Source of the DNA: Streptomyces sp. yr375
GTDB lineage: Bacteria > Actinomycetota > Actinomycetes > Streptomycetales > Streptomycetaceae
Assembly (NCBI RefSeq): GCF_900110755.1
Contig: NZ_FOFF01000019.1
Span: 79,557 to 143,556, forward strand
Direction of reading: 5' to 3'
DNA: 64,000 nucleotides
In this document: positions 7,807-15,857 of the stretch, piece after piece
Layout of the letters: every line of letters begins with the position of its first letter
Position numbering within the stretch: the stretch's first letter is position 1
Notes under the pieces: model-generated
Told to the model about the DNA's origin: nothing
Databases searched by the model: none
What the model saw: only the letters and a program-made list of their open reading frames with translations
Translations under genes and position numbers: made by a program

Positions 7807-8286
7807 TCAGGCTTCGGCCGGCTGGTCGACGGGGACGAGCAGGAGCCCGGTGACCAGGTCCGGGTGGATGCGGACCGCGTAGTCCATCGGCTGCCGCACC
7901 CAGGGGCGCAACAGCGCCTGATACCGGGCGAGTTCGCGGGCGTCGGTGACCAGGTGGGCGTATCCCGTGACCACCACGCTCCAGCCGAGGTGGGTGTCGG
8001 GGTCGATGGCGTCGGCTTCGTAGGCCACGACGACTCCCGGGCCGTCGGCCTGGAGTGTGCGCGAGGTCAGGGCCGCGCCCTCGTGCGTGCGGATGACGAT
8101 GTTCCCGTCGTCCACGATGTGGTTCACGGGGCGGATGGTCGGCAGTGCCTGGCGGGTGAAGGCGATCCTCCCCATCGGCACACTGCCCAGCAGCCGCAGT
8201 GCCTCCGCGCCGTCGATCTCGACGGTCCGGCGCGACGGCTCCGAGGCCGGGGCCTCGGGATGCCTCGCGACAGGTTTTTCGCTCAC
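7807..8286 (-). CDS. Pyridoxamine-5'-phosphate-oxidase-like flavin-binding protein
   Basis: 159 residues. I chose GTG 8286 because the frame upstream loses family similarity and runs into the operators; a GGAG lies about 11 nt before it. Residues 20-155 are one PNPOx-like barrel: EALRLLGSVPMGRIAFTRQA, LPTIRPVNHIVDDGNIVIRT, then YEADAIDPDTHLGWSVVVTG. It closely resembles the protein at 5153-5599. An exact operator at 8397-8410 and a half-matching one at 8417-8431 lie just upstream. The cofactor (FMN, F420 or heme) and substrate are unknown. Confidence 0.82.
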   Translation of the reverse strand: MSEKPVARHPEAPASEPSRRTVEIDGAEALRLLGSVPMGRIAFTRQALPTIRPVNHIVDDGNIVIRTHEGAALTSRTLQADGPGVVVAYEADAIDPDTHLGWSVVVTGYAHLVTDARELARYQALLRPWVRQPMDYAVRIHPDLVTGLLLVPVDQPAEA

Positions 8287-8393
8287 TGCTCGATGTCTCC
8301 GGCCTGCGGCCCACCGGACCACCCGGGTGGCGGCCGGTGGGTGGGGCGTCTGGGGTTGATCAGGCCATTCCAGGCGTTCTGGTGCTGGTCGGG

Positions 8394-9071
8394 CTAGGGC
8401 CGTTCGGCCCTGGGGCGTGTCCGATCGGCCCTTTGCTCCGGAGCCTGCCGGGCCGGTGGCGGGCCGTCGTCGACGTGGTGGGTGAGGCCGTTGACCATTC
8501 CGGCGACTCCCTCCAGTCGCCACACCGCCCGGATCGCCTTCGGGACGTCGCTACGGCGCTCCTCCGGCCCGGTCAGGGTGACCAGACCGTCGCGGACGAG
8601 CACGGTGACGCTGTCGGGGGCCAGACCGAGAGCGCCGACCAGGACGTCGTCGATCACTTCACGGCGGATGTCCGTGTCCGTGCGGAGGAAGACCCGGAGC
8701 AGGTCGCGGCGGGTGGCGATGCCGATCAGGCGGTCCTCCTCGTCGACCACGGGCAGCCGTTCGATGCCACGGCGTTCCATCACCCGCGCGGCGTCCGGGA
8801 CGGGCTGCTCCGGGTGCACGGTGACCGCGGGCGTCGACATCAGGTGCTCCGCCGTGGCGATGCGGCCCTCTCCGTCGCGCGCCCTGCGTGCCTGCTCGCG
8901 CACCAGATCGGTTCCGGAGACCACACCCGGCACCTTGTCGTCGTGGTCGACGACGGGCACCCCACTGATGCGGCGCCGCTCCAGCAGCCGGACCACTTCC
9001 CTGAACGGGGTCATGGGATGCGCCCGGACGACGTCGCTCGTCATCACTTCACCGACGGTGTGGGTCTTCAC
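8394..9071 (-). CDS. CBS-pair and BON-domain protein
   Basis: 225 residues from GTG 9071, which follows GGAGGAAA. CBS motif 1 spans about residues 8-60 (VGEVMTSDVVRAHPMTPFRE ... VVDHDDKVPGVVSGTDLVRE) and CBS motif 2 about 78-130 (AEHLMSTPAVTVHPEQPV ... RLPVVDEEDRLIGIATRRDL). A BON domain follows at about 140-205 (VTVLVRDGLVTLTGPEERRS). CBS pairs bind adenine nucleotides; BON domains are thought to contact membranes or phospholipids. The related Hrp1 (Rv2626c) is a DosR-regulon protein but lacks BON. Two more CBS proteins are at 15166 and 27158. Confidence 0.85.
   Translation of the reverse strand: MKTHTVGEVMTSDVVRAHPMTPFREVVRLLERRRISGVPVVDHDDKVPGVVSGTDLVREQARRARDGEGRIATAEHLMSTPAVTVHPEQPVPDAARVMERRGIERLPVVDEEDRLIGIATRRDLLRVFLRTDTDIRREVIDDVLVGALGLAPDSVTVLVRDGLVTLTGPEERRSDVPKAIRAVWRLEGVAGMVNGLTHHVDDGPPPARQAPEQRADRTRPRAERP
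8397..8431 (-). promoter_or_regulatory. OsdR/DevR-like palindromes upstream of PNPOx-like gene
   Basis: AGGGCCGTTCGGCCCT (8396-8411) contains an exact GGGCCGNNCGGCCC. A weaker second site, GTCCGATCGGCCC (8419-8431), follows. They abut the stop codon of the CBS-BON gene and lie 111-145 bp upstream of the leftward GTG at 8286. Confidence 0.6.
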
Positions 9072-9179
9072 GGCACTTTCCTCCTTCACCTGCGCCGGAG
9101 GGAAACGGCCGTCCAACTGCCGTGTCCGGAGCGGCCGTTCCTTTCGTGCCGGGCGACGGGCAGTCGCCCGCAGCATGCT

Positions 9180-9581
9180 TTACGGATCCTGCCGACCGTC
9201 CGCCGGGCCGCCGCGCCACGGAGGCGGTGTGGCCGACCTGCGGGCCGTGTCCTCGCGGTGCACGACCCGGTCCAGGCGGGTGCGCAGCCGGTCCTGCAGC
9301 CGGTCCGCGAGCTCGTGCGCGCTCGCCTCCCGCGCGTGGACGACGAGAAGATCGCTCCCCACCCGGATCTTGGCCCCGGCCGACCACGGCTGGTCGACGT
9401 GGTGCGCCGCGGCCCTGGCGATCCGCACCTCGCCGCCGACGGGCGCGAGCCCCGGGCGGTCGAGGACCGCGCTCAGCTTGGCCCGCAGGTAGGTGAGTGC
9501 TTCCGCGTCCACGTCCCCCTCGGTCCGTACCTGTACGGCGGCCGGCGAAGGGGTCTGGCTGCCGTTGTCCTTGAGCGTCAT
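9180..9581 (-). CDS. Ribosome-hibernation (HPF/RaiA)-like protein
   Basis: 133 residues. I favour ATG 9581 because AGGAG lies 8 nt upstream; the GTG at 9590 would abut the ribosome-binding site. The text VQVRTEGDVDAEALTYLRAK, then VRIARAAAHHVDQPWSAGAK and LADRLQDRLRTRLDRVVHRE, fits the beta-alpha-beta-beta-beta-alpha fold of the S30EA/HPF domain that binds the 30S subunit and inactivates ribosomes. It lacks the long C-terminal dimerisation domain of long HPF. Its position in the dormancy island beside CBS-BON and opposite the kinase fits a translation-silencing role, as for Rv0079 in the DosR regulon. Confidence 0.65.
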   Translation of the reverse strand: MTLKDNGSQTPSPAAVQVRTEGDVDAEALTYLRAKLSAVLDRPGLAPVGGEVRIARAAAHHVDQPWSAGAKIRVGSDLLVVHAREASAHELADRLQDRLRTRLDRVVHREDTARRSATPPPWRGGPADGRQDP

Positions 9582-9639
9582 CTGCTCCACTCCTTTGATC
9601 GTTCGTCAGCAGTTCCAGACTGGCCCTGGTACCGCGGGC

Positions 9640-9667
9640 GCGTACAGGGCCGCCCGGCCCTGTACGC
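9640..9667. promoter_or_regulatory. 28-bp perfect palindrome containing an OsdR/DevR-like site
   Basis: Bases 9640-9652 and 9655-9667 are perfect inverted repeats (GCGTACAGGGCCG and its complement) around a CC centre. The core GGGCCGCCCGGCCC (9647-9660) matches the island consensus exactly. It lies between the leftward HPF-like gene (start 9581) and the rightward histidine kinase (start 9918), so it may serve one or both. The rest of 9582-9917 shows no further gene. Confidence 0.65.
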
Positions 9668-9917
9668 GGGCCAGTGGGTCCCGTTTCCGTGTCGTCGAAC
9701 CAGATGGTCAAGGACGGCGTCGAGTGGTGTGGTCAGGCGGTCGTCGCCGTCAGGACGGGTGCCGCCCGGAGAGGAGGGCCGGTGATCGAGTTCTCGGGTC
9801 CCGGAACATTTCTCCAGGTGCTTGATCCCCGTATCCTCACCGGCGCGGGGCCGCTACCGTGGCACATGACCGGAGCGGTAGGCCGGCGGTGTGTTGAGGC
9901 GAACTGGAGGATCACCG

Positions 9918-11645
9918 GTGGGAAGCCCTGAGGAGTCCCGCGTGGCCCGGGTCCGGCTGCCCCAGTTGAAGATGGACGAGCTGCTGGAGGAGCTTCAGGC
10001 CCGCCTGGACACGGCTCGGGGTACGCGCGACCGCGTGCACAGTCTGCTGGAGGCCGTCCTCTCGGTGGGCCGGGAGCTGGAAAAAAAACAGGCACTGCAC
10101 GGCATCGTGGAAGCGGCGGCGGTCCTGGTCGACGCCGAGTACGCCGCGCTCGGCGTGATCACCCCGGACGGCAAGGCACTGTCGGCCTTCCACACCGTCG
10201 GTGTCACCGAGGAGCAGATCGCCGAGATCGGCCCCTATCCGCAGGGCCACGGCATTCTGGGCGAGCTGATCCGTCACCCCGAGCCGCTGCGGCTGACGAA
10301 GATCTCCCAGCACTCCGCCTCGTACGGCTTCCCGGCCAACCACCCGCCGATGAACAGTTTCCTCGGTGTCCCGATCCGGGTGCGCGACCAGGTCTTCGGC
10401 AACCTGTATCTGACCGAGAAGCACGGCGGAGCGCAGTTCGACGAGGACGACGAGTCGGTGCTGTCGACGCTGGCCGTCGCGGCCGGTGTCGCGATCGACA
10501 ACGCCCGCCTCTACGAGGAGTCGCGACTGCGCGAGCGCTGGCTTCAGGCGAACGCCGAGATCACCCACGGGCTGATGTCCGGCGGTGCGCGTACCGACGT
10601 CCTCGCCCTGATCGCCGAGCGGGCCGGCGAGATCACGGGATCCGCCCTCGCGGCGGTGGCGCTGCCGATGGAGGACACCGGGTCGCTTGCCGTGGAGATC
10701 GCCGTAGGGATGGACGCGGAGGCGCACCAGGGGCTCGTGCTGCCTCTGGACCGCAGCCTGATGGGGCTGGCGTTCTCCAGTGCCGCTCCCGTCACCAGCG
10801 CGGACGTGGGCAACGACGGTCGCATCTCGCTGGATCCACCGCGCTTCGGGGGACTCGGTCCCGCCGTGGCGGTGCCCATCGGTACGGCAGAGGCGGGTGT
10901 GCGCGGTGTCGTCCTGCTGGCACGAGAGGCCGGGCGACCGCCCTTCTCGGCGACGGAGACCGAGACCCTCCAGGACTTCGCCGCCCAAGCGGCCGTCGCC
11001 ATGGAACTTGCCGACCACCGTCGGGACGCGCAGGAGGTCGCCGTACTCCAGGACCGCGACCGCATCGCCCGGGACCTGCACGACCTCGCCATCCAACGGC
11101 TGTTCGCCACCGGCATGACTCTGCAGAGTGCGGGCCGTTTCATCGAGCACGAGGAGGCCGCCGAACGCGTGGTGCGGGCGGTGGACGACCTGGACGAGAC
11201 GATCAAGATCATCAGGTCGACCATCTTCGGCCTGCGGGCCCGTGACGGCGGCGCCGGGACGGGGCTGCGGGCCCGTGTCGTGCGCGCGGTCGGCGAGGCC
11301 TCTCCCGTGCTCGGCTTCGCACCCAGCGTCCGTATGGAGGGCCTGGTCGACACCGACGTGCCCCGGGAGACCGCCGACCACGTGATCGCCGTACTGTCCG
11401 AGGCACTGACCAACATCGCCCGGCACGCCCGGGCCGACCGCGCCGACGTTGCCCTGATGACCGACGGCCGCGAAGTACGCCTGTCGGTCACCGACAACGG
11501 CGTGGGCATACCGGCCGACGGCCGACGCAGCGGGCTGCGGAACATGGAGGAGCGGGCCGAGCAGCTCGGCGGAGCGCTGGAGTGGACCACTCCGCCGGAG
11601 GGCGGCACCGCACTCGTGTGGAAGGTGCCGGTGACCGGGAAGTAG
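9918..11645 (+). CDS. Two-GAF histidine kinase, OsdK/DevS-like
   Basis: 575 residues from GTG 9918, with GGAGG 8 nt upstream. Two GAF domains cover about residues 60-205 (IVEAAAVLVDAEYAALGVI ... NSFLGVPIRVRDQVFGNLYL) and 225-370. The HisKA_3 dimerisation helix follows with the phosphoacceptor in DRIARDLHDLAIQRLF (His about 387), then a HATPase_c domain with N-box EALTNIARHARA and G1 box DNGVGIPADG. It is soluble, with no membrane span. This architecture is that of DevS/DosT and S. coelicolor OsdK, where the first GAF can bind heme and sense oxygen, NO or CO. Heme ligation cannot be proven here. The partner regulator is not adjacent but lies 2 kb away, converging on it. Confidence 0.9.
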   Translation: MGSPEESRVARVRLPQLKMDELLEELQARLDTARGTRDRVHSLLEAVLSVGRELEKKQALHGIVEAAAVLVDAEYAALGVITPDGKALSAFHTVGVTEEQIAEIGPYPQGHGILGELIRHPEPLRLTKISQHSASYGFPANHPPMNSFLGVPIRVRDQVFGNLYLTEKHGGAQFDEDDESVLSTLAVAAGVAIDNARLYEESRLRERWLQANAEITHGLMSGGARTDVLALIAERAGEITGSALAAVALPMEDTGSLAVEIAVGMDAEAHQGLVLPLDRSLMGLAFSSAAPVTSADVGNDGRISLDPPRFGGLGPAVAVPIGTAEAGVRGVVLLAREAGRPPFSATETETLQDFAAQAAVAMELADHRRDAQEVAVLQDRDRIARDLHDLAIQRLFATGMTLQSAGRFIEHEEAAERVVRAVDDLDETIKIIRSTIFGLRARDGGAGTGLRARVVRAVGEASPVLGFAPSVRMEGLVDTDVPRETADHVIAVLSEALTNIARHARADRADVALMTDGREVRLSVTDNGVGIPADGRRSGLRNMEERAEQLGGALEWTTPPEGGTALVWKVPVTGK

Positions 11646-11661
11646 GCACCGCTCTGCCACC

Positions 11662-12345
11662 GTGGATCGCCCCAAGCCCTGGCCGGGCCGCGAGCCCAGG
11701 ACGTCATGCGGTTGCTGCATCCCCATGCCCGGCGCACCGGCGAGGGCCCAGCGCGTTCTCCGCCGGTCAGCCCTTGTACGGGCCCGAGGGGCGGAGTCGC
11801 ACCGCGCGTCCCTGGCCGTCGTCGGAAGCAACGCCACACGTGGGCACGGCACCCTGCGCGACGACTCGCTCGCCGGGTGTCTGTCCGCCCGCGCGTCGGG
11901 TCCGCTGCTGGTGGTGCGCGGCAGGCCGAACCCGGCCGGCCCCGTGCTGCTCGCCGTCCACGGCACGTCGACACTCCGTGAAGCCGCCGAATTCGCCTTC
12001 GCCGAGGCCTCGTTGCGGGGAGCCGACGTGGTGGCCGTGCATCTGCGGCATGCCGCCGCCACACGGCCGCAGAGCGGGTCCACCACCACCGTGGCGGACG
12101 ACGACGAGGACCTCGCGCTCGCCGAGACCCTGTCCGAACCGCGCAAGCGGTACCCGGACGTCATCCTGCGCTGCCGTCGGCCCCAGGGCCGATCCCGCCG
12201 ATCCCTCGTCGAGGCCAGCGGCGACAGCCAGCTCCTGGTGGTCGGCGTGCGTAGCTGGTCCCGGTTCGGAGGCGGCCTGCTGGACCCGGTCGGGCGGACC
12301 GCCCTGCGCGAGGCCGACTGCCCCGTCGCCCTGGTCCGCTGCTAG
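11662..12345 (+). pseudogene. Universal stress protein, N-terminally degenerate
   Basis: A 227-residue frame. The first about 50 residues (MDRPKPWPGREPRTSCGCCI...) bear no resemblance to UspA. Similarity begins at SLAVVGSNATRGHGTLRDDS and continues with SGPLLVVRG, the end of domain 1, where the usual G-2x-G-9x-G(S/T) loop is degraded. Domain 2 is better: PVLLAVHGTSTLREAAEFAF ... LLVVGVRSWSRFGGGLLDPV. The first half of domain 1 is missing. It starts 16 nt after the kinase stop, so it may be co-transcribed. It could still make a single-domain USP, but loss of the N-terminus argues for decay. Confidence 0.55.
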
Positions 12346-12369
12346 TCCCCGATGGACGTCCGAAACAGA

Positions 12370-12411
12370 GAGTGGCCGGTGGAGCGCCAGAGGGTGTTCT
12401 CCCGGCCACTC
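12370..12411. terminator. Bidirectional terminator hairpin
   Basis: GAGTGGCCGG (12370-12379) and CCGGCCACTC (12402-12411) form a perfect 10-bp stem with a 22-nt loop, between the rightward USP-like frame and the leftward nitroreductase. Confidence 0.6.
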
Positions 12412-12463
12412 GCACGTGCGACGGGCGACCCGATCCAGGGCCGTGGCCTCGGACGGCGGTCGT

Positions 12464-13468
12464 TCAACGCGCGGCCACACCCGGCACGGCGGTCGGCCGT
12501 GAACTCTGCTCCAACGACTGACCCACCGACCGGCGCGGCGAGGCGGGCCCCTGCCTGCCGTAGCCGAGGCGGAGCACCATCTGTGCGTGCTGCCGTTGGC
12601 CGTCTGGGAGGTGCTCGCGCAGGTCGGGCCACTCCAGTGCCTGATGGAGGAGGGATGCCTTCACACCGTGGGCGGTGGCCACCAGCAGGACGCGTTCGAG
12701 CGCCTCTCCGGCGCGCAGCCAGTCGGTGCGGCGGTCGTGGAGGGTGGACAGTACGGCGATGGAGGGCCGCTTCTCGAAGGGGCGGGCGGCGACTGCCGTC
12801 GGGTTCCGGTGGGCGCCGAAGTCCCGGACGGGTATCTGCTCCCGGAAGTCCTGCGGGCCGATCGCCTCCGGTGGCATGCCGAACGACTCGGCGTCGGGAG
12901 GGTGGACCCAGCGGCGGCTCTCCACGGCCCGGCCGGTGTCCGCGGTGTTGCGCTGCTCCGCCTCCCGGGTCAGCCGCAGCAGCCGGTCGGTCCTCGTGGG
13001 GCCGGGGAGTTCCAGCACGGAGCCTTCCGCGTGGGCGGCTTCGGTCAGTTCGGTCAGGACGGAGGCGGGCACCGGCCGGTCGGAGAACGGGAAGCGGCTG
13101 CTGTGCCGGCGCCACAGGGCGTCGTAGAGATGTGGGGTTGTGGGCGGCCGGGTGGTTCCGGCGAGTCGTACGGTGGCGAGCAGGTCCGGTTCGGCGGGCC
13201 GGGGGAGCCGCCGGGTCACGGGCTCCCAGCCGCAGTGGGCCACCGCGACGCGCAGGTTGAACAGCGCGCAGCCGACCGAGATGTGCAGGGCGCGCCCCGA
13301 CGGGTCGGTGTGCCGTAGACCGCGTTCCGCGACCGCCCGGATCTCCAGCGTGACCGTGTCCGGGTCGAGCCGGAAGCGCCAGGGCTGGGTGTTGTGGATC
13401 GAGGGCGCGGCGACGGACGCCGCGATCAGCGTTTCCAGGGTCGGGACGTCGAGAACCGTGCTGGACAT
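12464..13468 (-). CDS. Acg-family nitroreductase-like protein
   Basis: 334 residues from ATG 13468. LIAASVAAPSIHNTQPWRFR near the N-terminus is the signature of the Acg family of nitroreductase-fold proteins. VCALFNLRVAVAHCGWEP-like text and a C-terminal EALERVLLVATAHGVKASLL helix complete the fold. Rv2032 (Acg) and Rv3131 belong to the DosR regulon. Family members may bind FMN but often lack the lid residues needed for classical nitroreduction and may sequester flavin. A near-consensus operator lies at 13557-13570, about 90 bp upstream. The gene separates the histidine kinase from its likely response regulator. Confidence 0.85.
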   Translation of the reverse strand: MSSTVLDVPTLETLIAASVAAPSIHNTQPWRFRLDPDTVTLEIRAVAERGLRHTDPSGRALHISVGCALFNLRVAVAHCGWEPVTRRLPRPAEPDLLATVRLAGTTRPPTTPHLYDALWRRHSSRFPFSDRPVPASVLTELTEAAHAEGSVLELPGPTRTDRLLRLTREAEQRNTADTGRAVESRRWVHPPDAESFGMPPEAIGPQDFREQIPVRDFGAHRNPTAVAARPFEKRPSIAVLSTLHDRRTDWLRAGEALERVLLVATAHGVKASLLHQALEWPDLREHLPDGQRQHAQMVLRLGYGRQGPASPRRSVGQSLEQSSRPTAVPGVAAR

Positions 13469-13556
13469 GGGGTCTCCTCCCCGCCCCGCGCCCGAGAGGC
13501 GGCAGAGCTGTTGGCTGTGCCTGTCCAGCGTGGTGCTGCGGGGAGGGCCGGGGGAG

Positions 13557-13570
13557 GGGCCGTACGGCCT
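13557..13570 (-). promoter_or_regulatory. OsdR/DevR-like palindrome upstream of nitroreductase
   Basis: GGGCCGTACGGCCT differs from GGGCCGNNCGGCCC only at the last base. It lies between the nitroreductase start (13468, leftward) and the end of the response regulator gene, so it most likely serves the nitroreductase. Confidence 0.6.
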
Positions 13571-13601
13571 GGGGTCGCGCCGGACGGCCCGGGCGCGTGG
13601 C

Positions 13602-14303
13602 TCAGCGGGCCGAGCTGTCGCTGGACTCCGGCTGTTCCAGGTGCGAGGCGAGGACCGCGGCCTGTACCCGGCGCTGGACGCCCAGCTTGGCGAGCAGCCG
13701 GGAGATGTGGTTCTTGACCGTCTTCTCCGACAGATACAGCCGTTTGCCGATCTCGCGGTTGGTCAGGCCGTCCCCGATCAGCGCGAGGATCTCCCGCTCG
13801 CGCGGCGACAGGCTCGCCAACTCCGGTGCCATCTCCGGGGCTTGGGCCGGTTCGGCCCGCAGTGAGCGCATCAGGCGGGCGGTCGTCGCGGGGTCGAGCA
13901 TCGACTGGCCGGAGGCGACCGTGCGTACCGCCGAGACCAGGTCGGAGCCCTTGATCTGCTTGAGGACGTAGCCGGACGCACCGGCCATGATGGCGTCGAG
14001 CAGGGCGTCCTCGTCGTCGAACGAGGTGAGCATCAGCACAGCCAACTCCGGCATCTGGTCGCGGAGTTCGCGGCAGACGGTGATGCCGTCGCCGTCGGGT
14101 AGGCGTACGTCCAGGACGGCGACGTGCGGGCGCACCGCGGGGGCTCGTACGAGGGCGTGTTCGACGTTCTCGGCGTCGCCGACCACCGAGATGTCCTCCT
14201 CGGCGTCCAGGAGGTCGGACAGACCGCGTCGCACGACCTCGTGGTCGTCCAGCAGGAAGACGCGGATCGGGTCCTGTGCGGTGAAGGTGTGTGCCTCGGC
14301 CAT
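13602..14303 (-). CDS. NarL/LuxR-family response regulator, OsdR/DevR-like
   Basis: 233 residues from ATG 14303. The receiver domain (about 13-128) has acidic residues Asp19/Asp20, phosphoacceptor Asp65 (VAVLDVRLPDGDG), the Thr in LMLTSFDD and the Lys in YVLKQIKG. The LuxR-type helix-turn-helix (about 165-228) reads LSPREREILALIGDGLTNRE and then LYLSEKTVKNHISRLLAKLG. This is the layout of OsdR (S. coelicolor) and DevR/DosR. It is the best candidate to bind the palindromes found across the island, including the one 84 bp upstream of its own start, suggesting autoregulation. The presumed kinase partner is at 9918-11645. Confidence 0.9.
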   Translation of the reverse strand: MAEAHTFTAQDPIRVFLLDDHEVVRRGLSDLLDAEEDISVVGDAENVEHALVRAPAVRPHVAVLDVRLPDGDGITVCRELRDQMPELAVLMLTSFDDEDALLDAIMAGASGYVLKQIKGSDLVSAVRTVASGQSMLDPATTARLMRSLRAEPAQAPEMAPELASLSPREREILALIGDGLTNREIGKRLYLSEKTVKNHISRLLAKLGVQRRVQAAVLASHLEQPESSDSSAR

Positions 14304-14386
14304 CTCGACGCCTCGTTCCCCGGAGTATGAACGGACTGCGGGCCGTCCGTGACCTCGATCATCACGCGCCCGGCCCGGAAGCACTA

Positions 14387-14432
14387 GGGCCGACCGGCCC
14401 AACCGGCCCTTTCGACCTGTCCCGACCGGCCC
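14387..14432. promoter_or_regulatory. Divergent operator between response regulator and Rv1733c-like gene
   Basis: GGGCCGACCGGCCC (14387-14400) is an exact island palindrome. A half-degenerate copy, GTCCCGACCGGCCC, lies at 14419-14432. They sit between the leftward response regulator (14303) and the rightward membrane protein (14529), so one site cluster could control both. Confidence 0.65.
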
Positions 14433-14528
14433 TCATACGACGGTCCGGCGGCCCCTCCCCGAGGCGATCACCCGGTGAGACCTTCCTGTTGTTCTCGTCT
14501 CCATGAGGCCCGTGAGGGGGTGTGACCG

Positions 14529-15107
14529 ATGCGGAAGACCAAGCGCGTGAAGGTCCTGGGGTGGCGCTGGCGGCGCAACGAACTGCGCCGGCACAGCGAT
14601 GCGGTCGAGGCATGGATCGTCCTTGCCGCCTGGGCGTTCGCGACAGCCGGGGGAGCCGTCGCAGGGGTGGCGGGCGCCCAGGCCGTCGAGACCGCGCAGG
14701 CGAGGAGCGGAGCGGAACATCGGCCGGCCACCGCCGTGCTGCTCGGCACCGTGCCGCCCGGTGCACGCGCCCCGGCCACCTACAACCTGGCGCGCGCGAA
14801 CGTGCGCTGGACCGACGCGCGGGGCACCGTCCGTACCGCCACTGCGGACGTGAAGGCCGGAACCGCCGTCGGCAGCTCGGTACCGGTGTGGACGGACGGG
14901 CACGGCCACCTGGTCGACGAGCCCGCGAGTCCGACCGTGGAGACGGCACGCGTGGTGATGGCCGGTACCGGGGTCGGCCTGGCCGGTGGGTTGTTCGTGC
15001 TCGCGGGCGGACGGCTGATCCGGCTGCGGGTGGAGCGGCGGGCCACCGAGCGGTGGGGCGAGGAATGGGAGCGGACCGGTGCGCGGTGGGGGCGCAGGAC
15101 CGGCTGA
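14529..15107 (+). CDS. Rv1733c-like two-helix membrane protein (paralogue)
   Basis: 192 residues from ATG 14529. The layout is that of 1965-2546: basic N-terminus (MRKTKRVKVLGWRWRRNELR), span 1 (AWIVLAAWAFATAGGAVAGV), an extracytoplasmic domain with ATAVLLGTVPPGARAPATYN, span 2 (VVMAGTGVGLAGGLFVLAGG), and a tail with WGEEWERTGARWG. The family includes the DosR-regulon protein Rv1733c; function unknown. It is transcribed away from the response regulator, with operators between them, and ends just before a strong terminator. Confidence 0.8.
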   Translation: MRKTKRVKVLGWRWRRNELRRHSDAVEAWIVLAAWAFATAGGAVAGVAGAQAVETAQARSGAEHRPATAVLLGTVPPGARAPATYNLARANVRWTDARGTVRTATADVKAGTAVGSSVPVWTDGHGHLVDEPASPTVETARVVMAGTGVGLAGGLFVLAGGRLIRLRVERRATERWGEEWERTGARWGRRTG

Positions 15108-15108
15108 T

Positions 15109-15146
15109 ACGACGTTGCCCCGCCGACACCGGCGGGGCAACGTCGT
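15109..15146. terminator. Strong bidirectional terminator
   Basis: A perfect 16-bp inverted repeat, ACGACGTTGCCCCGCC (15109-15124) and GGCGGGGCAACGTCGT (15131-15146), with a 6-nt loop GACACC. It lies between the convergent Rv1733c-like gene and the CBS gene. Confidence 0.85.
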
Positions 15147-15165
15147 GTGGGCTGCGTACGTCGCG

Positions 15166-15822
15166 CTACGCGGAGCGGTCGGGCTCGGCGAGGTCGAATC
15201 GCACGTCCACGACCCCTTCGACGGCTCGCACCAGCCGCGCGGCGACCGGGACCAGGGAGGTGTCCCGTACCCGACCGCCGAGCCGTACGACACCGTCCCG
15301 GACCTCGACCCGCACATCCGACGCCGGACCGGGGAACAGGTACGCGACCACCTCGCGCCGTATCTCCTCCGCGATCTCCTCGTCGTCCCGGAGGAACACC
15401 TTCAGCAGGTCGGCCCGGCTGACGACGCCCTCCAGCCGGCCCGCATGATCGACGACGGGCAGTCGCTTCACCTTGGCCCGGGCCATGGTCCGCGCGGCCT
15501 GCGCGAGGGTCGCCCCGGGGCCCACGGTGAGGGCGGGCGCGGTCATCAGCTCGCCCGCGGTCACCGAGCCGGCCTTCGCGAGGTCGGACAGCCGGCGCAC
15601 CTGGGTGCGCCGGTCGGGGTCGTCGTCGCGGAACTCCTCCTTGGGCAGCAGGTCGGCCTCCGAGACGATCCCGATCACCCGCTCCGCCGCGTCGAGCACG
15701 GGCAGGGCGCTGACCCTCCGTTCCTGCATCGTGCGCACGATGTCCTTGAAGGCGGCCCCGCGGCCGACGGCGGCGACGGTACGGGTCATCACGTCGCTCA
15801 CGATGTGCGGCGATCCATTCAT
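15166..15822 (-). CDS. CBS-pair and BON-domain protein
   Basis: 218 residues from ATG 15822, which follows GAGGAG. CBS 1 (about 8-60: VSDVMTRTVAAVGRGAAFKD ... SALPVLDAAERVIGIVSEAD) and CBS 2 (about 88-140: AGELMTAPALTVGPGATLAQ ... RLPVVDHAGRLEGVVSRADL) are followed by a BON-like segment (DVRVEVRDGVVRLGGRVRDT). It is paralogous to 8394-9071 and 27158-27889 and is second in a two-gene unit with the cyclic-nucleotide-binding protein, 35 nt downstream of it. Adenine-nucleotide sensing is the family role; the effector here is unknown. Confidence 0.85.
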   Translation of the reverse strand: MNGSPHIVSDVMTRTVAAVGRGAAFKDIVRTMQERRVSALPVLDAAERVIGIVSEADLLPKEEFRDDDPDRRTQVRRLSDLAKAGSVTAGELMTAPALTVGPGATLAQAARTMARAKVKRLPVVDHAGRLEGVVSRADLLKVFLRDDEEIAEEIRREVVAYLFPGPASDVRVEVRDGVVRLGGRVRDTSLVPVAARLVRAVEGVVDVRFDLAEPDRSA

Positions 15823-15857
15823 GGTCACTCCTCGCTCGTCACGGTCCGTCGGCGCGG

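Noticed and set aside
9912..12164. A 750-residue minus-strand frame opposite the histidine kinase
   Set aside because: Shadow of the kinase, which has clear GAF, HisKA_3 and HATPase motifs on the plus strand.
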